Below, in pieces: positions 10,608-23,000 of a stretch of DNA of 64,000 bases. The stretch's first letter is position 1. The number at the start of each line of letters is the position of its first letter. The stretch covers positions 39,387,439-39,451,438 of the forward strand of contig OX387191.1 in assembly GCA_947561395.2 (NCBI GenBank). Reading direction: 5' to 3'. A model generated the notes under the pieces. It was not told the origin of the DNA and ran no database searches. It was given only the letters and a program-made list of their open reading frames with translations. A program made the translations under genes and the position numbers. Source of the stretch: Buxus sempervirens (taxonomy: Eukaryota; Streptophyta; Magnoliopsida; Buxales; Buxaceae).

Positions 10608-12261
10608 GAGAGGCCACCCCCCTCATTTCAGCAAGTTGTTCCTCCTTGCTGGCCCCCCTCTCCTTCCTCGACTCTTCTGCATCCAACCCCTGCCCAAGTT
10701 CTGCCAGAACCTCACCAGCCCGAAAAAATGCCCAAAATGCCCTTAGGCTCTGCTTAAACCTTCCCTTTCATCCTTTAAGCATAGAAAAACCCAAAGAACC
10801 CCTTTCAAAACCCAAGGAGACGCGGAAGCGCTGCTGAAATTCCCTGAGAATCCCAACATCCTCCAAAAAAGGAACTTGTAATTTGGTAATGTTTCCCATC
10901 TCTTTTTCAATATACATGTGCATTTCCTCATTCAATTTTGTATCTTTTTCTCTTATCTTTTTACATTTCTACTAACCTGTCTGTTTCACTCTTGCTGGAA
11001 TTCTCCCACACAAATGAGTGTCAATTTGTGAAAGAAAAGGAAGGTGGACCCATAAAATGAACAAAAAGAACAAAGGAAGGATATGTTTTGCTTAAACTAT
11101 ATTTGCTAATGCAAATTTACCCCTTGTAATATTCTTCCCCCCTATCCTTTCTTTCAAATGCCATAAGATGAGATGGGAAATGACTTGATAAAAGGAGGAA
11201 AAGAGAAGGCTTCATCAACAAATGCTTCAAAAGGAGGATATTTGAAGTAAATGACAAATCATGAAGGCAGGGGAACTATCCCAGATGTTGCAGAACGTTC
11301 CAAAGAGAACACGGAATGGATCCCAAGCAAAATCGGAGCAAAACGGCGAAATTGAGCAGAAACCGTATACTCAGGGCGGTCCAGGCGTGCCCGTAATTAA
11401 TCTACGGTCTGGCCTGAACTGTATTAAAATTACGGTTCTGACCAGACCGTGAATTAAATATGGTCACTCGATAAAGTGACTTAAAAAACTATTTTTCTGA
11501 CCCGGTTGGACCTAATCCAACCCATTTTTGTGTAATCTGAACCATTGGGCTTCTTGGACTTTTCCAAGCCCATTTTGAGACTGTGGGCCTTAAGTGGGCC
11601 CACCAAGGCTTCATGGGCCCTCCAATGGGGCCCAAATCCCGTCTGGCCCAACCAAGGCCCATTTCGATAAATGGGCTAATGACCATATGATTAACAGCCT
11701 ATGGGCCAAATCCAAGCCCAATGGGCCCTAAAAAGACTTCAACCCACTAACTTTGTGAATATTCAATAAATCTTTAAACCAAATAGCCATAATCCAATAA
11801 GGGTTACCCAATAACCCAAATTGGGCCTTGGGCCTGACTTTAGCCCAACTTGGATTCCATTGGGTCTTCCAACGGGGCCCATACCAGACCCGCTTCATTA
11901 CTTAATAAAAAGATAAAAATCAAATAAAAGGAGAACCTACACCATCAATGGTCCCCACTCAGACCCAATAAGTGTGCATGCTGGTCTAGGAAGGGTAAGA
12001 ATTAAGTTGACTCAAGACCAAGGAGACCCACGAGACCTGTCAATCGACGGGGCGGGCTAGGGTGTCTTCGGGCTTCCCTAGACGTAACCGAGAACTTGCT
12101 CAGATCTCTAATAAAAGCCGCAGACCAGTAAATCTTAGACCTGTATAGGCACCCCTTGTGTCTGCCTGCACCTCTCGGGCAGTGGCGAGTCCAAAATAGT
12201 CCCGAGGCACGCGCATCACCACGTGCGCCTCGTCGTGCAACCGATTTTAGGTGTGCACAGC

Positions 12262-12281
12262 TTGACGACTCTGCTGGGGAC
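12262..12281 (+). promoter_or_regulatory. Primer-binding site of element C
   Basis: TTGACGACTCTGCTGGGGAC lies two bases after the LTR end. Tat/Ogre elements typically have TGGCGACTCNGCTGGGGA at this place, reported as complementary to a tRNA-Arg 3' end. Here TTGACG replaces TGGCG. Confidence 0.6.
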
Positions 12282-14022
12282 CTCTCAGCCCAATTGGACC
12301 TTGGTTAGAAAATGAGTCAACTTAGGGGGATATGAGCAGATTTAGGAAGTACTTTTTGTCCAACCTTAGTGAGGTATGGAATTCTTGCAATTACGTGATA
12401 TTGGAGGATCCTGTCAAACGGACATGATAATTGCCTAAGGTAAGTGGTTTTTAACAGGGACCGATGTGACCCACCCACTTACCTGGGGATCCACCCAGAC
12501 GTCGTATTGCATGTTGTTCTGTACTCTCACTATAAAAGTGACATTAAGGAACCCTTTATCAGCTCATTATCCGAGAATCACCCAAATAGACACAGCACTT
12601 TGCCCCACTGCACACACGAGCACTTCACTACACTGTGAATGATCTTTTAACTGCATGGGGTGACATGCACGAGGGGGTCTGCATGAATGATCCGTTTTGA
12701 ATGATTTGATGAAATGTTGCTCTTCTTCACCAAAACCTAGATCTCTCTAGCAGCCACCTTTCTCAAACGATGAACTTACTTTTGGGATGGTATTAGTCCT
12801 ACGCTCCCGTGGCTTGCCGGGGAAAGCAGGGTAAACCCATCTCCCCAGGCTTCTGGATTCCTTAGCGCCACTGGCTTCATGCTGTGGTACGCAAGGGTCT
12901 AGTACTTGGCTCAGACCCTTGTAGGCAAATGTCTCGGGCTGGGTATCCTTTCCCCACCTATTGTTTCTGATAAACCACAGCTTTGTGAATAATTAAAGTG
13001 AAGATGGATAAAATTAATTCAAAATCCAAGAGTCCATTAGGGGCAAATACCCCCGCTCTTTTGCATTGAATTGAGTGAACCCTAAATCTTGGGCTGCCTT
13101 AGCCCTAATTTAGGAAACCAACCAAATTTTGATCAGGGGAACCACCCCAGATCCATGCATTGAGTCCTGTGAATCGTGGACCTTGACCCATTGAGTCCGT
13201 TGGGAGCACTCTAAGTCCAAATCGGCCTTTTGAGCAGATGAAAGCCGGCCAGATCAAAAAATCAGACAGAAACAGGCTAGATCTGAGCAGGGGCATAAAA
13301 CCCTAGATCTAGGAATTCAGCCTACCTACTTTAATCAATTGTACCCTTTCCTAGGGTTCCCAACAACCCTGGGATCGAACCCTTTTCTAGCTTTTTTCGC
13401 CCTTGATGGCAAGTTTTAAATAGCTATTCAGACAACAGAGACTCTTCAGAACAGATGAAAAGACTGATTTGGATTTAGATGTGTTTCCTTACACCAGTAC
13501 GTCTAGGAGTCGTGCCTTCACTGGCATCAATGCACACACATTTTAATTCTATTTGTCTCTATGGACGGTAAGCCACACAACACTTGCCCTCACCTTCCTG
13601 CACATGCATAGATCATTTGCATATCACAAGTGCACCCGTTCCCGCAACAGCACTTTTTCTGCTTTGAAAAATGCACAAAAAGAATTTTCAAAACCAATTC
13701 GCCGCCAGGCATACATCAAGGTGCCTCAGGGCATACACTGAGCTGCTTTTTCATGAATAATGCCATCCACGACATGACATTCGGAACCACTGCACTCGGT
13801 TCCCCAGCTTTGTTGTTTCACAGCATTTCAAAATTTGCTATTTGCAGCACAGTCCTTAAATTTTCAAAACCATTGTGCCATCCACCGCAGAAATCATGAA
13901 AAAAAAAGAAAGAAGGAAAACCCATGGTTCCATTCATGGCGCCACAATCAAAATTTCAAAAATCACTGTGTCATTCACGACACTATCAAAAATTTCCAAA
14001 TGCATTTTGCCATACACAGCGA

Positions 14023-14781
14023 GCTACCCTTCCCATACACAGGATAGCACAGCTCGCATACCCTTCAGCTACCCTTCTTGTATATGGGATAGCACAGCTC
14101 AGGCTACCCTTCTCATATGCAAGATAGCACAGCATTTCCCCGAGCTACCCTTCCTATACACAGGATAGCACAGCTCACAAACCACCCTTGGGCTACCCTT
14201 CTCGTGTACGGATAGCACAGCTTCGGCTACCCTTCTCGTGCGCGGGATAGCACAGCTTTCAAGAAGGCCCTAATCACGGCATCCACCCTTGGGCTACCCT
14301 TCTCGTGTGCGAGATAGCACAGCTTCGGCTACCCTTCTCGTGCGCGGGATAGCACAGCTTTCAAGATGACCACCCTTGGGCTACCCTTCTCGTGTGCGAG
14401 ATAGCACAGCTTCGGCTACCCTTCTCGTGTGCGAGATAGCACAGCTTCGGCTACCCTTCTCGTGTGCGGGATAGCACAGCTTTCAAGATGACCACCCTTG
14501 GGCTACCCTTCTCGTGTGCGAGATAGCACAGCTTCGGCTACCCTCCTCGTGCGCGGGATAGCACAGCTTTCAAGATGACCACCCTTGGGCTACCCTTCTC
14601 GTGTGCGGGATAGCACAGCTTCGGCTACCCTTCTCGTGCATGGGATAGCATAGCTTTCAAGATGAGCACCCTTGGGCTACCCTTCTCGTGTTTGACATAG
14701 CACAGCTCACAATAAGCTATACACGGCATTTCCCTTGAGCTACCCTTCTCATACACGGGATAGCACAGCTTTCCAAGGAAG
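14023..14781 (+). repeat. Hairpin minisatellite, 35-bp and 62-bp units
   Basis: About 17 copies of a core GCTACCCTTCTCGTGTGC followed by GGGATAGCACAGCTT. Within each core GCTACCC can pair with GGG(A)TAGC, giving a short hairpin with a bulged A. Spacing is 35 bp for short units and 62 bp where an insert (TCAAGATGACCACCCTTGG) is present. The left part (14023-14270) is more diverged and the centre is nearly identical, which points to recent unequal exchange. Confidence 0.9.
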
Positions 14782-15010
14782 CCATACACGGCGGTTGCCT
14801 TCCATGGCTGCAGCACTGTTCGCAGTGTCAAGATTCTTTCTTTCATACATAGCATTAGCCATTCACGGCGGTTGCCTTCCACGGCTGCAGCACTGTTCGC
14901 AGTGTCAAGATTCTTTCTTTCATACATAGCATAGCCATTCACGGCGGTTGCCTTCCACTGCTGCAACACTGTCCGCAGTGCCAAGATTCTTTGTTTTCGT
15001 TTATAGCCCT
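14782..15010 (+). repeat. Three tandem copies of a 76-77 bp unit
   Basis: Units start at 14782, 14859 and 14935 with CCATACACGGCGGTTGCC or CCATTCACGGCGGTTGCC. Each carries GGCTGCAGCACTGTTCGCAG and ends in a TTTCATACATAGC-like string. The third copy is the most diverged. The array abuts the hairpin minisatellite, just before gag. Confidence 0.9.
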
Positions 15011-15053
15011 AACGTTATGCACAACCTGAAATCTATGTGAAAATAGACCATTT

Positions 15054-16016
15054 GTGAAAAAACTAACCTGTCTTTGTTTTTGTTCTTTTTTAACAGGACT
15101 GGAGGACATTGCAGCCATTGCTAGTCGAAGCCCATACCTGCTAAGGTCCCGCGTAAGAATGAATCCGGAAGAGCCACCCGCGCCACCTCCTCCAGCACCA
15201 CAACCTCCTGCACCACAACTGCCTCAACGCAGAATTGAGGATGAGCCAGTAGTCATGAACCTGACTCAACAGATGGGGCAGTTCACCCAACAAATGGGGC
15301 AAGTCACTCAGATGCTCCAAAACCTCCTCAGACAGATGCCACAGCCAGCAGGAGAGCCACAACCATTGCCACATGAATTGCAGGGGCAGGCACAAGCCCC
15401 GCCACCAGCTCATGTAGTCCCCCCACTTGCCCTCCCTCCACAAATACCACCTCCTGTTGCTCCTCAAGGTCAGCAGCCACATCAACCACCTCATGAAGAA
15501 GCTCTGTGTCTGCCACATGTCCCTGAAGTAATCCATGAAGAGGAAGAAGAGTGGCACAGGCAAAGAAACGAAGCAAGGGTCATCCCGCCTGAAGTCAGAA
15601 CTGAGATTAACAACCTCAGGGCAGAAGTACGAGAGTTGAAAAAAGGGACAGTACCCGGGCAAATGACAGTAGACAATTTCTGCTTCTTCCCAGACGTACA
15701 GCTCCCACCAAAATTCAAGTGCCCGGACTTTGAAAAGTTTGATGGGACAGGGTGTCCAATTGCACATCTGAGAGCCTACTGTGGGGCCATGATTGGTTAT
15801 AACCGAGACGAGCAGCTGATGATACAGCTGTTCCAGAGATCCTTGACTGGGCAGGCACACCGATGGTTTTCCACTTTGAACCCAGTACAGATTCGCACCT
15901 AGCCAAATTTGGCACACCTATTCACAGAACAGTTCAAGTTCAACTCTGAAGTGGTGCCCACAAGGATGGAACTCATGAGGATGAGTAAGAAAGCTGGAGA
16001 AACTGTAACTTATGGA
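15054..16016 (+). pseudogene. Truncated gag of element C
   Basis: The likely start is ATG 15159 (MNPEEPPAPPPPAPQ), after an upstream in-frame stretch that may be intron or leader. Residues of the N-terminal third are Pro/Gln-rich with LTQQMGQFTQQMGQVTQML coil-like repeats. The conserved retrotransposon gag core follows (PPKFKCPDFEKFDGTGCP; HLRAYCGAMIGY; SLTGQAHRWFSTL). A TAG at 15900-15902 replaces the Trp expected after the core, again a TGG transition. The same frame continues (NLAHLFTEQFKFNSEVVPTR; RMSKKAGETVTY) until homology ends near 16010. Gag forms the particle that packages element RNA. This copy lacks the zinc knuckle and is dead. Confidence 0.85.
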
Positions 16017-17052
16017 GGCAAAAAATGTTTGCATCATTTCAAAATTGGGATTACTTTGGTTAATTTTTGCCTTTGATTCAAAAAGTCAAATACAACTTAT
16101 TTTTATTTTTCCTTTAACATTCCTTCATAAACATAATCATTTGACATGCATATCAGAGTTATTTTGGAAAATTATAGGACAATAGTTATCAATTTAACAA
16201 TTTACACAAAATAACCAAACAACTCAAAAGATAAAGAGGTATCGTTAATTTATTGTAACATACATGCTTCAATATATACACTGCACATATATTTATTATA
16301 TTTTTAATGTTTTAAAGGTTTTCATAAGCAAGGCCGGGGTCATGTTGATGAAGCAGGTTCTATACCCTCAAATGAAAGTATTCCTTTCTTATTGGAAGGT
16401 TATTTTGATGTTTTCAATTGTTCTATATAAAGTTCTTTGATAACACAAACATATAGTTTCCAATTCATGATTTTTGTTGTAACCTTAGTTGTTCTTTGGG
16501 TCTAAGTTGGACTATTGACGTTTGGTTGCTATTTGCAGGCTCTTATTTGCTATAATGACTTGCCCTCTCATTGTTTCAATAGGTATCCTTATTATCTTTC
16601 ATTCTTTAGTTATATATATTTTTGATCAGTTAATATTACTCTAGATATTAGTTTTTGTTATAATTTTTTTATTATCTTCATGGTAGGTGTTCTTTAATTT
16701 CTTAACTTAAACTATAGCGTAATCTTTATATTGTGGTTCAACTTGGGGTGTTTGTTTGAACTCTTGGACAATCTTTATTTAGATCATTTGAATTAAGTCA
16801 AGATAAATTAGTGAGTATATGTGATTTTGATACATAATGTTCAACATTAATTAAAAAAATTTAGCATGTCTTTATTTATTACATGTTTCCACTACTTCTG
16901 AATCATTTTTGACACATTTCAATTGCCTTTGGCTAAGTTAGTTCATACTTTTTGTTATATCTGTGTGTGTCCATGCACATATCTATATATGTCTGAATGT
17001 ATATCTATATCTATATATATCTACAAACCTGTACTTAAAAGGGAGAACCCTC
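16017..17052. other. AT-rich sequence without a recognised gene
   Basis: Two short plus-strand pieces look exon-like: one containing GGCCGGGGTCATGTTGATG (about 16333-16380), and one at about 16539-16582 preceded by TTTGCAG and followed by GTATCC. They encode nothing I recognise. A TATATC-rich run is at about 16978-17022. Otherwise I see nothing here. Confidence 0.35.
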
Positions 17053-17657
17053 CCTACTTTCGTCCGACTCTTCGAACCACCCGATTTACCCTTCCTCCCC
17101 CCCCCCCCCCCCCCCCCAATATTCATGGTAGTAGCATCGGGCTTTGTTGACTGTTCTAGAAAAGGATTTTGTTCGGCGAAAGATGTATTCTTCCCCACAT
17201 TATCCACAAACCTTTTCCTCCACGGAATTACTCCATCATGCAAGCATCTCTTCTTCCCTGACATTCATTAATGTCTATTTTAGGCTTAGCTCCTCCGCTG
17301 CGTAAACGCGATTTGCGCATTGGGCGTTGCTACACAGCAAATCCTTCGGATCGTCTCTTCTCCGTCGAACCTTCTATAATCGCAATGGACTCCGGGGTTC
17401 AATCATGATGGGTGACCTCCCTCTCCCATTGGCTGGGAGGAAGCGGCTACTGCCAGGGATGTCTTTGCATGAGTTTAGGATGAAGGTAAAGCCTCTGTGC
17501 CTTAATGCCTTTCACCTTGTCGATCAACAATCCGTCTCGTGCATCTGTCGTCCTGAGCGAGAGCATCCCCAATTTCCGCCCCTTGCAACCTCGATTATTC
17601 CTACCAGGTATGCATCTGACCAACCCCTCTTCCCCGGCAATGTTATTCCTCTTGATT
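17053..17657 (+). repeat. Left arm of a large inverted repeat
   Basis: Starts CCTACTTTCGTCCGACTC and is the reverse complement, with moderate divergence, of the split right arm (39193 down to 38974, then 33748 down to 33291). It holds a C-run at about 17097-17117 where the right arm has only CCTCCCC. A frame with MGDLPLPLA..RKRLLPGMS and LHEF.MKVKP is shared by both arms, but I do not recognise a protein. GC content is higher than in the surroundings. Confidence 0.8.
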
Positions 17658-19427
17658 GTATCCTCCGCTTCCTCCGTCACACCTATTAGAGAAGAAGAAA
17701 TTAGAAAGTTGTGCACAACATGCAAGTCATTCAATTTCAAAGAACTATTATAACAGTCACTCAAAACCTATTAGAGAAGAAGAAATTAGATCTCTTTCCT
17801 TGACTCTCTTTGGCATTTTTTATTACGGAAGAAGACGCCTCTTTCTCTTCTTCTCGTTTTGTCTCTTGTTTGGCTTGGAAGAAACTCACTCGGTCTTTTT
17901 TTTTTTCGAACGACCGACCTCACTCCCTCCCTCCCACACACAACTCTTGCTGTCTTTGTGAACAGAAGTCATCAGTTCAATTTTTTTTTTCCTTTCTTCC
18001 TTCTTTTGGAAGAAGAAGATAATGGATGAGATAGATGTAGAAGTGATTTTAAAAAAATTTAAGTGAAAAATAAATATCTATCTCCTCTTGCCTCCGCCCC
18101 TCTGCACCGAATGACCTGACGTGCCACGTAGCTTAAAATTCTTAGTGATAAATTGGGTGCTGTTTTGTGCAAAATTTCGAGCCTCCACTCTACACAGTTG
18201 CCTCTGTTTCGGCTTTAGTTCTACCTGGATCAATTATGGTGCTCCCCACTCGATGTCGGGTGTTCGGACGCACTTCGGTTTGTATACCTGACATTCTTAA
18301 TAACATTGTGTGTTCTCCAAATTTATATCTTTTATTATGTCATGAGATTCCGTCTAACCGACTGTTTTTCACACAATCATTTAGGAAAATAGGGCATCAC
18401 ATAATCCACTTGCGACAAGAGGATTATGGCCTCCTGTTGGTCATTATCAAAACGACAATCTGTTGGTAAGTGATTGCATAGTTTCTTTTCTTTTTAATAC
18501 ATTACTTTAACATGTATACCATGAATATATGATATAATGGGTTTCTTTGTTCTCACTCCTCCTTCACCTAGCCTATTGCTTGTGATGACTCAACCCGCTT
18601 TGGTGTTGGGATTGACTCCCTACTGACAGATTTGGTAATGGTTGACATTGTGTCACATGTGGTTCAGTCGGATGTGAGTTTACGAGACTGGGTTTCTTTG
18701 AGCATTACGTTAGTATAGCATCTCTAACTTCAACTATGTTTCATTTCTTATGCTATATTGTTGTTCTCATGAAAAGCTTGTGCCATCAGGTGTCGAGGAC
18801 TTTATGCAGCTATGCATGCTGCGTACGTTTTGGAACGAGCTTGCATTGACCATGCACAATTAATGACTCCGTTTTGTGATCGGTCATATGGGGAGCTATT
18901 GGAGCAGTTCGTTGTGGCGAGAAATGTTGATGTATCTTAGGTTCTTGGCCTGGGATTGGGTTCCATCTCCAAATTCCAGTCTCAATTGTTAGGTACTTTT
19001 TGATTTCGATTCCGATTTCGATTTATCTTATGCGCGCTAACTTCATTTTTGTAGAGCTACTGTTTCTGTCTTGGAGACGTGAGTGGTGGATTCCCTTATC
19101 TTGTTATGGCATCTTTGAGGTATGAATATGCTTTGTACACATTATCGATGGTGCTTTTTTATCACGAGGGGCAGCATCATATGGCAGTTGAGGCATTGAT
19201 TGTATAGTTGAGAGAAATGAAGTAGCCAATTCAAACATTAATACAGAAAAAATGTATTATCTTCATTTAGGGTACATTTTTATATGCTTAGTATTAGTAT
19301 GCCCTACAGACATACTAATACTATGGGTGTCCTGTGAGAATGCTCAACTTGAATCTATTATGTTCAATAAAATCCTAATATTTTATTAAGACTTAATAAT
19401 AGAAAACAAGTATATCTGTTTGGTCCT
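17658..19427 (+). other. Unassigned sequence with exon-like stretches
   Basis: Between the left arm and the SINE. A 24-bp direct repeat (CCTATTAGAGAAGAAGAAAT core) occurs at about 17683 and 17769. Stretches at about 18570-18705 and 18788-18950 read openly (for example CRGLYAAMHAAYVLERACID) and are flanked by plausible splice signals such as CATCAGGTG. They may be exons of a decayed gene. I do not recognise it. Confidence 0.3.
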
Positions 19428-19737
19428 TTTGATACATGTTTTTTCCTATTATGTTAATGTTTCTTTTAGAAATGTATGAGTTGGAAGTAATTGTTTAAAT
19501 GGCGCGTTCATGTGCTCTCATTTTTTCAAAATGTAACCAGGTCAACAATATTATGATCCTTGAACTGTTCTTTTTAATTTTTATTATGGTGTGCATCTGT
19601 GAATTGAGTTCGCCCATATATATATAAGGGGGCAAGCCCAGTGCACAAGGCTCCAGCCACTGCAATGTAGCAACCTTATTGTTGCGCCAAGGCTCACCCT
19701 CTTCACCCATATACATATATATATTTTGGCTAGGTAC
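19428..19737 (-). repeat. Au-type SINE copy with flank, minus strand (internally deleted)
   Basis: Read on the minus strand, 19709-19627 carries GAGCCTTGGCGCAACAATAA and GGTTGCTACATTG at the 5' end, and GGAGCCTTGTGCACTGGGC near the 3' end, as in plant Au SINEs. The middle, including the B box, is missing. The flank down to 19428 matches the flank of the copy at 29013-29386, so a longer unit than the SINE was duplicated in opposite orientation. Confidence 0.7.
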
Positions 19738-20049
19738 CTTTTATAACGGCACTTAATAGAAAAGTGCTGTTATATATGCCTTAATATGGCATTTCAATAA
19801 ATTATTTTATAGTGGCATTTTTCTATAAAATGCTGTAATAAATAATCTTATAACAGCATTTTTTTGTAACAACATTTGTTTGTAAATGTTGTAATAATTC
19901 GTTTTATAACGGCATTTCTCATAAAATGCCATAATACATTATTTTTTGCAGATGGAATGCCGTATTAAGGCACTTATTATGGCACTTTTGTACAAGTGCC
20001 GTTATGTTAGGTGTGGCTATATCATCTTTTTTTTTTTTTTTTGGTAGTG
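19738..20049. mobile_element. CACTA-like element end with subterminal repeats
   Basis: The block ends in a T-run followed by GGTAGTG (20043-20049), the reverse complement of CACTACC with an A-run, the usual CACTA terminus. About eight copies of a subterminal motif (ATAACGGCA, ATAACAGCA, AAGTGCCGTTA and complements) fill 19750-20010 in both orientations, as in En/Spm-type elements. I found no matching CACTA end to the left, so this is a truncated end or its partner is too diverged. Confidence 0.6.
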
Positions 20050-23000
20050 CTCCTATGGAGTTACTGTTTTATTTCAAAAAATTTATCAAGAAGCCTTGAA
20101 GACTCCTTAGGTATATAACAAGTACATAATCAAACATATTGAACTTTACATATGTGCTCTACTCAGAGAATATATAACAATATAAGTTGATTTACAAATA
20201 TACAAATAGAATAATAAAATATTGCCCAATAAAAAGGCTAAGCTCATGCTTGCTCAAGCCCCATCACATTGAAATGTTTAGAAAGACATAATAAAGTAAT
20301 TCATAAGAGAAGCATTTTTTTTATCACTTCAAAAATAGGTACCATAATTTAAGAAATTGATCACTGTCTTTCCTAACCATTAAAAGCAACCAAAAAATAA
20401 TGCTTTGGCACATCAACCTAATAAGGATTCTTAAAATGTGACACCACAACCAAAAATTAGAATCTAAGTCCATGATGAGAATCAAATAGTACCTGTCATA
20501 CTGTGTGTGTTAGAACAAGCTGGCAACCGGCAGAAAACAAAATAGGGAAAAAACTGAACTTGCACCCAAATATGATGCACAAGAATTTGAAATTCCCATC
20601 CATAAAAAAGCTTGTTCAACATATTAACTAATAACGATAATATCTAATATCATATTTATAGATTCCATGTAAATTTGGAAAGATATAATCAAAGTCCCAA
20701 TATGTAAGAAATGCTCAAGAGCTATGCATTCCCAACTATCAATGATTTTCGTATCTGGCTATCAAAAGTGACATGAATATCCACATTTTAGTCTTAACAA
20801 AATGAATTTTGGTGAACAGTTCAGTAAACCTGTTAAGCCTGTGTAAGTAATTCATGAGGTAAGCTTTAACGACTGAAGTTGTTTAAAAAGGAAAAGTAAA
20901 AGAAATATACGATAAGTTTACAAGCTTGGAGTTATAAACACACCTATCAAATACTTCCTTTATAGTAATGATTAGCAAATTAGAGCAATAAGAAGAGAGG
21001 TTTAAAGATTCTATGCAATACCCATGAGAAAGCATTACATATTTACCTCGTAACTAAGTTTTAAATACCACATCAATCTAGTATGACAATTTTTTAATTT
21101 CTTTTATCTTTTCTTTAGATGTCTTTGTTTTAATTTTTTGATCCACTGTACTTATGCATATGGTAGGCAGTAGGCACATCAAAGTTGCTAGACAATATGT
21201 TCTTGCAACAGAGCCAATTTGCCCAACTTGGCTATAGACATCGCACACAATAAGCAAAGGATTGAAGGAAACATAATAAGGTTACTAAAAATATTTCATA
21301 TGGCATTTCGAACGCCCCGAAAGGGAGATAGCTTATATCTCACAAGGAAAGAAAATGTGAACCATAATTATAGTAATAGTAGCAATTTTGTATTAATAAT
21401 TATGGGGTTACAAAAGCTATAGTACTTAGCAGAGCAATTTTCAAATGTTTTGTTTGCATATAAAATGTTGAACGAATACCATCATCTATGTTTTTTAAAT
21501 CTTCATATCTGGGGGTACATTAAATAAGAAAATAGAAATGAGTAAGCATGTTGTACCTTTGTTGGTTTCTCCCCCGTCATCACACTTGCATGATTTCGAT
21601 CCGGTTCCTACATAAATTATGTACCAAAAAGCACTGAAAAAATAAAGGTTCTCTTTTTAGACGTAAAAATGACTTTTCTCAGATCGTGCTTTGAGGTCTT
21701 TCAATTTCTTGATTATTATTTGAAACAGCTTTGAAAATGTTTATCTACTGTAACAATATCTTTTGGATCCACCCCAAGAAGATTATAAGTCTCAGTCATC
21801 AGAGCAAAGGAAATCATATCACTTGTGAGAACCTAGAAATGACACATCAAGGAAATTAGTTGTAGATCAAATTCGAAGGGACAGAGGTAAAGTATTTGAG
21901 CTCAAAACATAATAACAACAATGGACTAAATTTAGGAGCATCTGAGCAAAACCACTTTAATGTCTTACAGGGAAGAAAAATTGGTTTTCCAATCCATTTG
22001 TTATGGACATGTATTTCCTTAATTGATTTTTTAATTGTTTAGGACACCGTCATTTCTAGTCCTTTCATTTAATTTTTTTTTTCTTTAGTGCCTAGTGTTT
22101 TCCACAAGAGGCACAATACGAAATCAAGTATTTATTTAAGTAATCTCATAACTAATGGGGAAAATGAGGAGACGCCATAAGACAATAATCGCACTCCCAA
22201 TTGCTACTTTATATGCAAGTGTATGAGATTGGCCCCTCTCAGATGCGTCTAAGAAAGAACAGTATGACAACTTATGCAGACTTAGGTAACATGGGTACTA
22301 CTATTCACCTTAAAGGTCCCAACACCGACATGACCTCAAATATGTATCTTTACAGGATAGATTCAGGTCCTTCATAGCCATGGCCAATTTTTCTATGGTT
22401 GAAGCAACTTGTAATCTAATATATGTCTCCTTTACCTTTAATATACACTTCATTATTGAATTGCAAGTGTAGATATGATTTTTTTACAGGTAATAATACA
22501 TTATGATAGCACCTATCCTAAACAAGTTGACAATAGAAATCATATGGACCAAGTCTCCATGTCCAACAATATGATGATTAGAAAATTTTAAAACTTATTC
22601 GCACATCCCCACCCAAGAGTTGCACAAGAGTGCATATAACAATAGGCAAAAACTACTTTTCCATAACAAATTCTCCATAGAAATATTTCTAAACAGTAAA
22701 CAATGATACTTAAAAGTTTAATATACGTACTAAAACAAAATATCTGTAGATATATTCAAAGTTTAAGCATTCATCAAAAAAAAGAAAAAAAAAAGGTCTA
22801 TCAAATTCAAACTTCAATCAAGAAAATCATTTTCTCTTGCCTATTTTGCAATTCATTTCATCCCTACAACAAAGCCTAATGATTCCGGATGATAGGATTA
22901 AGCAAATATAATATAAAATCTAATCACATATTCACACCAAAAACCTTCACATGAGACTATATAATATTGGTAACAACTACTTTCTCAGCGAAAGGAGGAT

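Larger units (their letters stand above)
9800..12259 (+). repeat. 5' LTR of element C
   Basis: Starts TGTTAGCACCTGATTTTTGC and ends GGTGTGCACA, about 2.46 kb, followed two bases later by the primer-binding site. LTR D (46246) starts almost the same way (TGTAAGCACCTAAATTTTGC), so both belong to one LTR family. Features inside: inverted TACGGGCA blocks, a strong hairpin, a TATA box, a GGGCC-rich stretch (11540-11890), and the conserved GTGGCGAGTCC module near 12184. The partner LTR and target duplication are not in the window. Confidence 0.75.
12282..15053 (+). other. Long untranslated leader of element C
   Basis: There are 2.8 kb between the primer-binding site and gag with no convincing frame. 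A long leader, sometimes with a removable intron, is known in Ogre-type elements. A pyrimidine tract with TTTTTTAACAG at about 15087-15097 could be a 3' splice site in front of gag. The right third is two minisatellites, listed separately. Confidence 0.55.
9800..16016 (+). mobile_element. Second Tat/Ogre-type retrotransposon, 3' truncated (element C)
   Basis: Plus-strand order: LTR (9800-12259), primer-binding site, a 2.8 kb leader with minisatellites, then gag up to about 16016, where gag homology stops in mid-protein. Protease, polymerase and 3' LTR are missing. The break point joins AT-rich unrelated DNA. The element sits against the minus-strand relic at 9249-9799, so it inserted into, or recombined with, that older copy. 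Confidence 0.8.

Noticed and set aside
14023..14781. CRISPR-like array or centromeric satellite
   Set aside because: Regular spacing, but no unique spacers of constant size, too short for a satellite, and located inside a retrotransposon leader of a plant.
15141..15917. Long minus-strand frame opposite gag
   Set aside because: Shadow of the Pro/Gln-rich gag frame; no motif on the minus strand.
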